Assembly: GCA_937983055.1 (NCBI GenBank) | Contig: CALJLA010000297.1 | Location: 1-34,380, forward strand | DNA length: 34,380 bases | Direction: 5' to 3' | Source: an uncultured Pseudomonadota bacterium | Lineage (GTDB): Bacteria; Pseudomonadota; Gammaproteobacteria; Burkholderiales; Eutrophovitaceae | In this document: positions 15,398 to 23,727 of the stretch, one piece after another | How positions within the stretch are numbered: the stretch's first letter is position 1 | Layout: every line of letters begins with the position of its first letter | Position numbers and translations under genes: made by a program | Notes under the pieces: generated by a model | Database searches by the model: none | Seen by the model: the letters and a program-made list of their open reading frames with translations, nothing else | Told to the model about the DNA's origin: nothing

Positions 15398-17589
15398 CGA
15401 TTGGCCGCCTTCGGCTGCGCCACCGGCGCCAGCACCGCGCGCGGCAGCACGACCTCGACCGCGGCCCCGCCGCCGGGCAGGTTGGCCACCGAGATGCTGC
15501 CGCTGTGTTCCTCAACGATTTTCTTGACGATGGCAAGCCCAAGGCCGGTGCCTTTGCTCTTGGTCGTCATGTACGGCTCGAAGACGCGCGCCATCATCTG
15601 CTCCGGAAACCCGGGCCCGTTGTCGCTGATCGACAGCTTCGTCTGGGTCGGGCTCATATCGGTGCGCACCACGATGTTCGGGGCGGATACTTCCGCAACC
15701 GCCTGCTCGGCATTCTGCAGCAGATTGTGAATCACCTGGCGCAGCTTCGCCGAATCGCCCGATACCGGCACCACGCCCTCCGCCAGGTCGGTGCGCAGCA
15801 TCGGCCGGAGGCCTGAATACAGGTCCAGCACTTCGCGCACCAGGGCATTCAGATCGAGCGGCCGCAGCTCGGGCTCGGGCGAGCGCGCATACTGGCTGAA
15901 CGCATCGACCATGCTTTTCAGCGCGGCCACCTGGTTGACGATGGTTTGCGTGGACCGCGCGAGCATGTCCGAGTCCTGCGGGTCGAGCCGGTCGGCGAGC
16001 CGCCGCTGCAGCCGCTCGGCGGAAAGCTGGATCGGCGTGAGCGGATTCTTGATCTCATGCGCGAGCCGCCGCGCCACTTCTCCCCATGCCGCGTAACGCT
16101 GCGCCTGCAGCAGATGGGTAATGTCGTCGAATACCAGCACGTAGCCCGTTTCTCCCGCTGCCGCCAAGCTCGAGCCACGCAGCAGCAGCACCTGCTTGCC
16201 GCCAGGTGTGTCGACTTCGATCTGGCGCTCCCACGGCGCGCCGCCAGTTTCCGCGAAACGCTCGCGCGCCGCAGTGATGATGCTGGCAAGTCGCGGCGCA
16301 TGCCCTTGCCAGTCGGTGGCGGTGAATTCGGTTTGCGCCGCCAGCGATGCGCCCAGGATCTGTTCCGCGCTGCGATTGGCAGAGCGCAGCCGGAACTCGC
16401 CGTCGAACGCGAGAACGCCCGCCGATAGGTTGGCAAGCACGCTTTCCAGATATGCCTTGGCGCCGGCAAGGGCTGCCTGGTGCCGCTCGGCCGCCGCCTG
16501 GGCGTCCGCCAGCTGGCCGGTCATGGTATTGAACGATTCGGTCAGCAGGCCGAGTTCATCGTCGCTGCGCACCGGATGGCGCTGGCTGAAATCGCCCTGC
16601 GCCACCGCGCGCGTGCCCGCCGCCAGGAACCCCAGCGGCGCCGACAGGCGCTCGCTGAACAGTATCGCCAGCAGCAACGCCGACAGCAACGCCAGGGCGA
16701 GCGAGACGGTGAGCGTTAGCGCATAGAGGCGCTTGAGCCCCGCCCGCGACAGGGATAGCTCCTGATAATCGCTGTAGGCTTCCTGCACCATCGCGGCATC
16801 GCGGGCAAGCTGCTTCGGCACCTGCTCGATCAGCTGCAGCACCTCGGTACGCCCGCCCGCGGCGTTGACCGGTACCGCCACCCGCAGCTGCAAGCCCTGC
16901 TCGCCCGCTTCCTCGATGGCGGTGTAGTCCTGCTGCATGCGGACATGGCGCAGCACGGACGCCGCCGGCAGGCTGGGCATGAGGCTGGTGGGATCGACGC
17001 TGGAGAAGGCGATGATTGCCCCCTCGGTGGACAGCAAGGCGACTTCGTGCACCGCCGCCTGCTCTCGCAGCAGGTTGAGCGTGGCCACCTGCCGTGCCGT
17101 GCTGCGCTCGGACAGGGCGAGCGCCATGGTGTCGCCCTTGCGCTGCAGATCGTTCAGCCGCGATTCCAGGTTCAGGCGGCCAAGGCTGAGGCCACCCTCC
17201 AGCGCCTTGTCCACGCGCACGTCAAACCAGGACTCGATGGACCGCGCCAGAAACTGCACCGATACGGCGTAGACCAGTGCGCCGGGCAAAACCGCCACCA
17301 GCGAAAACAGCAGCACCAGCCGGAAGGTCAGTTTCGAACCGAATACCCGCGCACGCAGGCGGCGGCGCAGCGTGAGCAGCTGGTAGCCCACTAGCAGCAG
17401 CAGCGCCACCACGGTCGCCACGCCAAGGGCGAGCAGTAGCGGAAGATCCTTGGCGAACAGGGTGGTGTTGGCGCTGGCGGTCGACAGCAGGTATAGCATC
17501 AGCGCACCCAGCGCGAGCGACGCCGCCACCAGGGCGCGCATCCCGCGCAGCAGGAAAGAGCGGCGCAGCGCCCTTCGCAGTTCGCTCAT
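15394..17589 (-). CDS. NtrY-like membrane sensor histidine kinase
   Basis: Two-component sensor partner of the adjacent regulator, 731 residues. The N-terminus has three closely placed hydrophobic segments (about 16-115), then an extracytoplasmic region of about 170 residues. A further TM near 285-310 (TLTVSLALALLSALLLAILF) leads to a HAMP domain with AVAQGDFSQR. Next come a PAS domain, the H-box RRLAHEIKNPLTPIQL, N-box NLLQNAEQAV, G1 DNGPGFP and G2 KGTGLGLAIVKK. All kinase motifs are intact, unlike the partner's ATPase. The start at 17589 overlaps the DUF4390 stop by 4 nt. NtrY/NtrX systems are tied to nitrogen or redox sensing in other groups; the signal here is unknown. Confidence 0.92.
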   Translation of the reverse strand: MSELRRALRRSFLLRGMRALVAASLALGALMLYLLSTASANTTLFAKDLPLLLALGVATVVALLLLVGYQLLTLRRRLRARVFGSKLTFRLVLLFSLVAVLPGALVYAVSVQFLARSIESWFDVRVDKALEGGLSLGRLNLESRLNDLQRKGDTMALALSERSTARQVATLNLLREQAAVHEVALLSTEGAIIAFSSVDPTSLMPSLPAASVLRHVRMQQDYTAIEEAGEQGLQLRVAVPVNAAGGRTEVLQLIEQVPKQLARDAAMVQEAYSDYQELSLSRAGLKRLYALTLTVSLALALLSALLLAILFSERLSAPLGFLAAGTRAVAQGDFSQRHPVRSDDELGLLTESFNTMTGQLADAQAAAERHQAALAGAKAYLESVLANLSAGVLAFDGEFRLRSANRSAEQILGASLAAQTEFTATDWQGHAPRLASIITAARERFAETGGAPWERQIEVDTPGGKQVLLLRGSSLAAAGETGYVLVFDDITHLLQAQRYAAWGEVARRLAHEIKNPLTPIQLSAERLQRRLADRLDPQDSDMLARSTQTIVNQVAALKSMVDAFSQYARSPEPELRPLDLNALVREVLDLYSGLRPMLRTDLAEGVVPVSGDSAKLRQVIHNLLQNAEQAVAEVSAPNIVVRTDMSPTQTKLSISDNGPGFPEQMMARVFEPYMTTKSKGTGLGLAIVKKIVEEHSGSISVANLPGGGAAVEVVLPRAVLAPVAQPKAANR

Positions 17590-18173
17590 CGCGTGACCGT
17601 CCACCGGTACCAGCCGGAGGCAAGCGTCCAGTCCCGCGACGCAAGGGCATCGATCTGGAAAGGCTTGGGCAACTGGGTGGTGTCGAGGCGCATGCGGATC
17701 TGCGCTTCGTAGACACGATCCGGCGCAAGGTCGTCGACGCCGAAGACCCGCGGCCGGCGCACCCGCCCAAGCACCGAAAGCGCTTCGTCGAGCGTATCGA
17801 AGCTCTGGTGCAGGCCGCCGTAGCTGAGCCGGTACTGGCGGGTCAGCGCGTTGTAGCTCAGGCGGTGCTCCTGCACGAACCCGGCGACCTGCCGATTCCA
17901 CAGATACAGGGTCCACCAGCGCGGCTGAATCAGTTCAAAGTCGACACTGAAGAACAGGGCCACGCCCTTGTTCAGCGCCTCTTCCAGGATGGGGGTGAGC
18001 TGCACGTCGAAAGTCGCCGCGAGGTGGTACTCGTCCTGGCGTAGTTCCAGCTCAGCTGACCGGATGTGGATACCCTGTGCCTGCGCGTGCAGCGACGCGA
18101 GCAGCAGCCACAGAGCCAGCCACCAGCGCCGAAGGTCAGCCCTTGGCAATGAGCGCGTGATAGAAGCCGTCAT
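17586..18173 (-). CDS. DUF4390 secreted protein
   Basis: 195-residue protein of unknown function. Basic residues (RADLRRWW), a hydrophobic run LALWLLLASLHA and AQAQG form a likely signal peptide, so it is probably periplasmic. The mature part is about 160 residues, rich in aromatic and Arg residues (RWWTLYLW, RQYRLSYGGL), and carries no catalytic motif that I recognise. It belongs to the DUF4390 family, found between rsmB and ntrY-like genes in Betaproteobacteria. Its start overlaps the end of rsmB by 38 nt and its stop overlaps the kinase start by 4 nt, so it is embedded in the operon. The context suggests a role with the kinase's extracytoplasmic domain, but that is speculation. Confidence 0.85.
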   Translation of the reverse strand: MTASITRSLPRADLRRWWLALWLLLASLHAQAQGIHIRSAELELRQDEYHLAATFDVQLTPILEEALNKGVALFFSVDFELIQPRWWTLYLWNRQVAGFVQEHRLSYNALTRQYRLSYGGLHQSFDTLDEALSVLGRVRRPRVFGVDDLAPDRVYEAQIRMRLDTTQLPKPFQIDALASRDWTLASGWYRWTVTR

Positions 18174-19389
18174 GATCAGGGTTGGGCAGCAGCAGCCCGG
18201 AGGCGGGCGGCTGCAGAAGACGGGCGTCGCCATGGCGCGAGAGGAATGCCTCGACCTGGTGTTGATTCTCCTCACAGAAGATCGAGCAGGTCACGTAAAG
18301 CAATTTACCACCGGGCGACAGCAGCTTCCACACGGCATCCAGGAGCCTGCGCTGCTGGCCCGCGAAGCCCCCGATGTCCGCCTGGCGCCGCAGCCACTTT
18401 ACGTCGGGATGCCGGCGCACTACCCCCGAGGCGCTGCACGGCGCATCCAACAGGATTCGGTCGTATGGCCGCCCGTCCCACCACTGCGCGGGCTCACCGG
18501 CATCGCCGCGCAGCAGGGTCGCCGACAGCCCCAGGCGACGCAGGTTGTCGGCCACCCGCTGCAGCCGCTCCGGATCGATGTCGACCGCGGTCAGCGCGAT
18601 GTCGGCCTGCTCGAGCAGGTGCGCGCTCTTGCCGCCTGGCGCGGCACAGGCGTCCAGCACCCGCTGCCCCGCCCTCGCATCGAGCATGGGCGCGGCGAGT
18701 TGCGCGCCGGCATCCTGTACCGAGACCAGGCCGTCGCTGAAGCCCGGCAGCGCCTCTACCGGGCATGGCGGTTCGACGAGCAACGCGGTAGCCCCAAGGG
18801 ATCGGCAGGCGATCGCATGCTCCGCCAGCTTGGCGCGATAGTGCTCAGGGTCAATACGCCGCAGATTGATTCGAAGGGTCATCGGGGGATGCAGATTGCC
18901 CGCATCGAGCACCGCCTCGGCCGCAGCACCAAGCTGGCTGCGCAGCTTGTCGATCCACCAGCGGGGATAGGAAAACCGCGCTTCATCGTCGGCCGATGCT
19001 GCGCGATCGATCTCTGCGCGCTGCCGCAGATAGTTTCGCAGCACGGCATTGACGAACGCCTTGTGCCGGTTGCCGGCGAGCGCGGCGGCTGCGTCGACTG
19101 CGCCGTCGACCACGGCGTACGCCGCCTCGCCGCGGGCAAGCTGATGCAGTGCGACCCATAGCAGTGCCGACAGCTGCGTATTCTTTGGCGTGCGGGGTGC
19201 CAGTTGGCGCTGGACAAACTGCAGGTAGCCCAATTGCCGCAACGTGCCGTACGCCAGCGCCTGGATCATCGGGCGTTGCGCGGACTGACCGGCAGCAATC
19301 GCTGCAGCCTCGCGCAGGACCGCATCCAGGCTGCGCCCGGCCAGCACGGCGGCAACCACGCGAGCGGCGCTTTGAAGAACCTCGCGCAA
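18136..19389 (-). CDS. rsmB: RsmB, 16S rRNA m5C967 methyltransferase
   Basis: SAM-dependent methylation of C967 in 16S rRNA. An N-terminal NusB-like domain (about 1-140) is followed by the methyltransferase domain. Visible there are SAM motif VLDACAAPGGKSAHLLE, LLDAPCSASGVVRRHPDVKW with the release Cys, and YVTCSIFCEEN with the catalytic Cys. The start is uncertain. The frame is open to 19515 inside fmt, and no ATG or GTG lies near the family's usual N-terminus. The TTG at 19389 gives 417 residues, close to the usual length and just past the fmt stop at 19398. Confidence 0.92.
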   Translation of the reverse strand: MREVLQSAARVVAAVLAGRSLDAVLREAAAIAAGQSAQRPMIQALAYGTLRQLGYLQFVQRQLAPRTPKNTQLSALLWVALHQLARGEAAYAVVDGAVDAAAALAGNRHKAFVNAVLRNYLRQRAEIDRAASADDEARFSYPRWWIDKLRSQLGAAAEAVLDAGNLHPPMTLRINLRRIDPEHYRAKLAEHAIACRSLGATALLVEPPCPVEALPGFSDGLVSVQDAGAQLAAPMLDARAGQRVLDACAAPGGKSAHLLEQADIALTAVDIDPERLQRVADNLRRLGLSATLLRGDAGEPAQWWDGRPYDRILLDAPCSASGVVRRHPDVKWLRRQADIGGFAGQQRRLLDAVWKLLSPGGKLLYVTCSIFCEENQHQVEAFLSRHGDARLLQPPASGLLLPNPDHDGFYHALIAKG

Positions 19390-19397
19390 GTGAATCG

Positions 19398-20351
19398 CTA
19401 CGCGCCGAAGCGCAGGCCGCTGCCGAGCGCCCGACCGCGAAAGAACGCCGCGGCGCTCATGCGCCGGCCGCCGGCTTTCTGCAGCTCGATCAGGCGCAGG
19501 GCGCCAGCGCCGCAACCGGCAACGATACCGTGCCCAGCATCGGCAGCGAGCTCGCCTGGCGCGAGACCGGTGGCAGACACCGGCTCTGCCGACCAGACCT
19601 TGACCGTGTCAGCTCCCATGAACGTGTAGGCGCCGGGCACCGGATTGAACGCTCGAACGCTGCGATCGAGGTCGGCTGCGCTGCGCCGCCAATCGAGCAG
19701 CGCTTCCTCGCGGGTAATCTTGGCCGCGTAAGTCACGCCGGTTTCGGGCTGCGCGACCGGGTTGAGCAAGCCGTCACTGATCCCGTCCAGCGCGGCGACA
19801 ATCAAGCGCCCTCCCAGATCCGCCAGCGCGACATGCAGGGCTCCCGCGGTGTCGCGCGGGCCGATCGGCAGGTCTTGCGCAAGATAGACAGGGCCGGTGT
19901 CGAGCCCGGCCTCCATGCGCATGATGCTGATGCCGGTCCGGCAGTCGCCAGCAAGCAGGGCGCGCTGGATGGGCGCGGCGCCGCGCCAGCGCGGCAACAG
20001 AGACGCATGGATGTTGATGCAGCCGAGGGGAAACAGATCCAGCACCGCCTGCGGCAGGATCAGTCCGTAGGCGGCTACCACCATGGCATCCGCCGAGGTT
20101 GCCTGTAGCCGCTTCAGCGACTGATCGTCGCGCAGTGTGGCCGGCTGAAAGACCGGCAGCGCATGCGCCGCGGCAAGCCGTTTGACGTCGCTTTCGATCA
20201 GCTTTAGGCCTCGCCCTGCGGGCCGATCCGGCTGAGTAAGTACCAACACAATTTCGTGGCCGGCCGCCATCAGGGCCGCCAGGGCGGCGGCGGCGAACGC
20301 CGGGGTCCCGGCAAATACCAGCCGCTTGCGCTGGCGGGCGGGCGCGCTCAA
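19398..20351 (-). CDS. fmt: Methionyl-tRNA formyltransferase
   Basis: Formylates Met on initiator tRNA using 10-formyl-tetrahydrofolate. It is 317 residues, standard length. Visible are LVFAGTPAFAAAAL at the N-terminus, the catalytic segment NIHASLLPRWRGAAPIQRAL, MEAGLDTGPV, and the C-terminal tRNA-binding domain starting near YAAKITREEALLDW. The start is a TTG at 20351 overlapping the def stop in TTGA, so fmt translation is coupled to def. The def-fmt pair is functionally linked: one adds the formyl group and the other removes it. Confidence 0.95.
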   Translation of the reverse strand: MSAPARQRKRLVFAGTPAFAAAALAALMAAGHEIVLVLTQPDRPAGRGLKLIESDVKRLAAAHALPVFQPATLRDDQSLKRLQATSADAMVVAAYGLILPQAVLDLFPLGCINIHASLLPRWRGAAPIQRALLAGDCRTGISIMRMEAGLDTGPVYLAQDLPIGPRDTAGALHVALADLGGRLIVAALDGISDGLLNPVAQPETGVTYAAKITREEALLDWRRSAADLDRSVRAFNPVPGAYTFMGADTVKVWSAEPVSATGLAPGELAADAGHGIVAGCGAGALRLIELQKAGGRRMSAAAFFRGRALGSGLRFGA

Positions 20352-20851
20352 AGCGCGATTCTTTCCGCTTTCTTCAGCTTCTTGACGATGCGGTCCTGCT
20401 TCAGCCGCGACAGATACTCGACGAAGACCCGGCCCTTGAGATGGTCCATTTCATGCTGCACACACACCGCCAGGAGGCCCTCGGCCTCGAATTCGAAAGG
20501 CTGCCCGTCCGCATCCAGGGCTCGCACCCGGATCCATTCGGAACGCTCGACCTTTTCGAACACGCCGGGCACGCTAAGGCAGCCTTCCTCGAATTCGCTT
20601 TCGCCGCGACGTTCGAGGATTTCGGGGTTGATCAGTGTCAGCAGCTGATCCTTGGTTTCGGAGACGTCGATCACGATGATCTGCTTGTGAACATCGACCT
20701 GGGTCGCGGCCAGGCCGATGCCCGGTGCGGCGTACATGGTCTCGGCCATGTTCTGGACGATCCGCCGCACCTCGTCATCGACCTTTGTCACCGGCGAAGC
20801 GATCTTATGGAGCCGCGGATCGGGGTAGCGCAATATCGGGAGCAAAGCCAT
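20348..20851 (-). CDS. def: Peptide deformylase
   Basis: Metal-dependent removal of the N-formyl group from nascent proteins. The 167 residues carry all three family motifs: GIGLAATQV (44-52), EEGCLSVP with metal ligand Cys91, and QHEMDHL with ligands His133 and His137 and catalytic Glu134. It is the first gene of the def-fmt-rsmB-DUF4390-ntrYX-like minus-strand run, in which every junction overlaps or nearly touches. No strong Shine-Dalgarno precedes the ATG. Confidence 0.96.
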   Translation of the reverse strand: MALLPILRYPDPRLHKIASPVTKVDDEVRRIVQNMAETMYAAPGIGLAATQVDVHKQIIVIDVSETKDQLLTLINPEILERRGESEFEEGCLSVPGVFEKVERSEWIRVRALDADGQPFEFEAEGLLAVCVQHEMDHLKGRVFVEYLSRLKQDRIVKKLKKAERIAL

Positions 20852-20872
20852 AATTGCTTGCTAATTTAAAGC

Positions 20873-20878
20873 AGTATA
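20873..20878 (-). promoter_or_regulatory. Candidate -10 element for def
   Basis: On the minus strand TATACT matches the sigma-70 -10 at five of six positions, 21 nt before the def ATG. No good -35 is found at 16-18 bp. The surrounding 125-bp gap (20852-20976) is AT-rich and must also drive the LysM gene on the other strand. Confidence 0.35.
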
Positions 20879-20976
20879 TGCAGAATTTAAACCAATCTAT
20901 GGGGTTTGCGGCCTTGCGCGGCCACAGGTCGACGCCGCATTCGGCGCCAGTGCAACGCAATTCATGGGGGCCATCG

Positions 20977-22059
20977 ATGGGCAAGGCAATTATATATATG
21001 GCGTTGGGTGCGCTGATCGGCCTGGCGGTTCCCGCGGTGGCGCCGGCGCAGGAGAACGCGCAGGCCGAAGTGCCGGCGCTGGTCGACAACCCGCCATCGC
21101 GCTACGTCGTGGTGAAGGGCGATACGCTGTGGGGCATTTCTGCCCGCTTCCTGCGTGACCCATGGCGCTGGCCGGATATTTGGGGCCTGAACCGGGACCA
21201 GATCCGCAATCCCCACTGGATCTATCCGGGCGATGTCATCGTGCTGGATTACGCCGGCGGCGTACCCCGGCTCCGCTTCGAAGGTGATGACGACGGCGCT
21301 TGGCAGTTGCTGATCGCCCGTCTCAATCCCAAGATCCGTACTCAGGGGCTGCCGCCTGGTGCTATCCCGAGCATCCCTTCGGCGAATCTGCAGGCCTTTC
21401 TCACCCGGCCCCTGGTGATCGAGGAACACGAGCTTGCCCTGGCGCCGACCATCATCGCCTCGCGCGATGGCCGCGTGGTGATGGGCCACAACGATATCGC
21501 CTTCGTCGAGGGCGTAGTAGTGGCCGACGGACAGCGCTTCCAGGTCGTGCGGCCGGGCAGGGTGTTCAAGGACCCTGACAGCGGCGAGATCCTGGCGCGC
21601 GAGGCAATCTATCTGGGTGACGCGGTAGTCACCGAGTACGGCGAGATCAGCACCATCAACATCGCAAAAGCAGTGCAGGAAATCGCCCCGGGCGACAAGC
21701 TGGTAAGTGCGCCGGCGGAAACCTCGTCGCCGTACATGCCGCATGCGCCCGCCACCCAGGTGCAAGGCAAGATCATCGCCGGGCCCAACGACTCGGTGAC
21801 CGAAATCGCGCCGCAGACCGCGGTCGTGCTTAATCGCGGTGCGCGCGACGGACTGGAGCGCGGCCATGTTTTGGCAATTTCGCGCGCCGGCAACGTCGTC
21901 AGGCCGCCGGGGTCGGCAGACGCCAATGCCCGTGTGCGTTTGCCGGATGAGCGCTACGGCGTGGTGTTCGTGTTCCGCGTCTTCGACCGGGTCTCCTACG
22001 CGCTGGTGATGAACACGACACGGCCAGTCAGAGTGTTGGACGTCGTCAAGACGCCCTGA
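20977..22059 (+). CDS. LysM-domain protein, predicted exported
   Basis: 360-residue protein with a likely signal peptide: MGKAIIYMALGALIGLAVPA with cleavage near APAQ. A LysM domain follows at about residues 40-90 (YVVVKGDTLWGISARFL through IYPGDVIVL), which binds peptidoglycan or related glycans. The remaining 270 residues show no catalytic motif that I recognise. The ATG at 20977 was chosen because it begins the signal peptide and has GGGGG upstream; the frame is open 41 codons further. Proteins of this type commonly precede dprA in Betaproteobacteria. It likely acts in the cell envelope. Confidence 0.85.
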   Translation: MGKAIIYMALGALIGLAVPAVAPAQENAQAEVPALVDNPPSRYVVVKGDTLWGISARFLRDPWRWPDIWGLNRDQIRNPHWIYPGDVIVLDYAGGVPRLRFEGDDDGAWQLLIARLNPKIRTQGLPPGAIPSIPSANLQAFLTRPLVIEEHELALAPTIIASRDGRVVMGHNDIAFVEGVVVADGQRFQVVRPGRVFKDPDSGEILAREAIYLGDAVVTEYGEISTINIAKAVQEIAPGDKLVSAPAETSSPYMPHAPATQVQGKIIAGPNDSVTEIAPQTAVVLNRGARDGLERGHVLAISRAGNVVRPPGSADANARVRLPDERYGVVFVFRVFDRVSYALVMNTTRPVRVLDVVKTP

Positions 22060-22064
22060 CCCGT

Positions 22065-23147
22065 GTGGCGAGCGGGTCGGAGCAGGAGGCCTGGCTCAGG
22101 CTGAGCCTGATTCCGCAGCTCGGACCGGCCACTTTCCGCAAACTGCTGGCGACGTTCAGCGCGCCCGAGGAGGCGATCGGCGCCAGCGTCTCTGCACTTG
22201 CGCCGGTAGTGGGCGAGGCGTTGGCCGCGGCCATCGTGCGCGGGCCCGACCCGGCACGGCTCAAGGCCTCGCTCGATTGGCTGGGCCAGCCGAACCATCG
22301 ACTGCTGACTCTGGCGGACGATGACTATCCTGCCCGATTGCTGCAGATCGGCGATCCGCCACCGGCACTGTATGTGAACGGCGATACCCGGCTGCTGGCT
22401 CGGGACGCCATCGCCATCGTCGGCAGCCGCAGCGCGACACGCCAGGGCGAGGAGAACGCCGAGGCCTTCGCCCGCGAACTCTCGGATCGCGGTTTTGTAA
22501 TCGTCAGCGGGCTCGCCGCCGGCATCGACGCGGCGGCACATCGTGGCGGACTCGCCGGCCGGGGCCGGTCGCTGGCGGTGGCGGGGACCGGGCTGGACAT
22601 CGTCTACCCCGCCCGCAATCGCGAGCTGGCGCACATGCTGGCAAGCGAGGGGCTGCTGGTGTCCGAGTTCGCCATCGGCACCAAGCCGCTGGTGGCGAAC
22701 TTCCCACGGCGCAACCGGCTGCTCAGCGGACTGTCGCGTGGCGTGCTGGTGGTGGAAGCGGCGGTGCACAGCGGATCGCTGACAACCGCACGGCACGCGC
22801 TCGAGCAGGGGCGCGAAGTCTTCGCAATTCCCGGCTCGATTCATTCGCCGGTGTCGAAGGGCTGCCATCTGCTCATTCGCCAGGGAGCCAAGCTCGTCGA
22901 AAGCACCGGCGATATTCTCGAAGAACTCGATCACGGCGCGGCTCGCGCGGAAGCGGCAACTACCGCGATCGTGTCGCCGCAACAGCAGATTGTGCTCGAC
23001 GCGCTCGGCTATGATCCGGCCGACCTCGATGCCATCTGCGCGCGCAGCGGCTTGACGCCGGAGGGGGCTTCGGCGATGCTGTTGGAACTGGAGTTGGAAG
23101 GCGTAGTGTCAAAGACACCCGGCGGAAAGTTCCAGCGCCTGCGCTAG
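22065..23147 (+). CDS. dprA: DprA/Smf, DNA processing protein
   Basis: Binds incoming single-stranded DNA during natural transformation and loads RecA. It is 360 residues long. An N-terminal SAM-like domain (LSLIPQLGPATFRKLL) precedes the Rossmann-like core, which shows AIVGSRSATRQG, SGLAAGIDAAAHRGGL, GTGLDIVYPARN, FPRRNRLLSGLSRGVLVVEA and a C-terminal winged helix (about 300-360). The GTG start at 22065 is only 5 bp after the LysM stop. dprA is also present in non-competent bacteria, so it does not prove competence. Confidence 0.95.
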   Translation: MASGSEQEAWLRLSLIPQLGPATFRKLLATFSAPEEAIGASVSALAPVVGEALAAAIVRGPDPARLKASLDWLGQPNHRLLTLADDDYPARLLQIGDPPPALYVNGDTRLLARDAIAIVGSRSATRQGEENAEAFARELSDRGFVIVSGLAAGIDAAAHRGGLAGRGRSLAVAGTGLDIVYPARNRELAHMLASEGLLVSEFAIGTKPLVANFPRRNRLLSGLSRGVLVVEAAVHSGSLTTARHALEQGREVFAIPGSIHSPVSKGCHLLIRQGAKLVESTGDILEELDHGAARAEAATTAIVSPQQQIVLDALGYDPADLDAICARSGLTPEGASAMLLELELEGVVSKTPGGKFQRLR

Positions 23148-23182
23148 CGCAGGCGGCGCCACTGAATCACTTACGGGGGCTC

Positions 23183-23641
23183 ATGTTCGACATACTGGTG
23201 TACCTCGTCGAGAATTACTTCAACAGCGGAAACTACCCCGACCCCGAAACACTCTCGAAGCGGCTGTCTGCGGCCGGATTCGAGGACGATGAAATCTCGC
23301 AGGCGCTCACCTGGCTCAGCGGCCTTGAAAAACTAGGCGAGTCGACCGACCGGCAGGCTCTCGGCGCGGGCGGCGGTTTTCGCGTTTTCACCGACGAAGA
23401 ACTCAGCAGAATTACGCCGGAGGCTCGCGGCTTCCTGCGCTTTCTCGAAGACTCCGACGTCATCGATCCCACGCAGCGCGAACTCATAATCGAACGTATT
23501 GGCGCGCTGTCCGAGCCGGGCGTAGGGCTTGACCTGGTCAAGCTGATCGTGCTGATGGTGCTCTGGAACCAGCGGCATCCGGTGGATGCGCTGGTGCTCG
23601 AGGAACTTCTTACCGGCCAGCAGGATCGTTATCTCCACTAG
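23183..23641 (+). CDS. smg: Smg protein (DUF494)
   Basis: 152-residue protein of unknown molecular function, recognised by its N-terminus MFDILVYLVENYFNSG and the acidic helical body. Family members sit beside dprA and topA in many Beta- and Gammaproteobacteria, as here. No enzymatic motif or membrane segment is visible. The ATG follows ACGGGGGCTC, an acceptable binding site. Confidence 0.92.
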   Translation: MFDILVYLVENYFNSGNYPDPETLSKRLSAAGFEDDEISQALTWLSGLEKLGESTDRQALGAGGGFRVFTDEELSRITPEARGFLRFLEDSDVIDPTQRELIIERIGALSEPGVGLDLVKLIVLMVLWNQRHPVDALVLEELLTGQQDRYLH

Positions 23642-23664
23642 CATCGCTGCCTGATGCGTTTTGG

Positions 23665-23691
23665 CTTGCCGCGCATGCGGCAAGTTCTTAT
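23665..23691 (+). terminator. Probable intrinsic terminator between smg and topA
   Basis: CTTGCCGC (23665-23672), loop GCAT and GCGGCAAG (23677-23684) make a perfect 8-bp stem followed by TTCTTAT. The T-run is interrupted, so it is weaker than the one at 14048, but the position 23 bp after smg fits. topA would then need its own promoter in the remaining 40 bp or inside the hairpin region. Confidence 0.65.
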
Positions 23692-23727
23692 CATCTCGGC
23701 CTCTTTTTGTCCGGACCTTTTGCGCGG

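Noticed and set aside
14090..15730. Long open frame (546 codons) on the plus strand opposite the ntrX- and ntrY-like genes
   Set aside because: Its translation is low-complexity His/Arg/Gln/Gly-rich with no family similarity. It mirrors well-supported genes on the other strand, a usual effect of high GC at third positions. The same holds for 1196-2458, 7576-8781, 9250-10638 and 10805-12031.
23641..23727. tRNA or small RNA gene between smg and topA
   Set aside because: Only one hairpin with a T-rich tail is present; there is no cloverleaf, and a terminator explains it.
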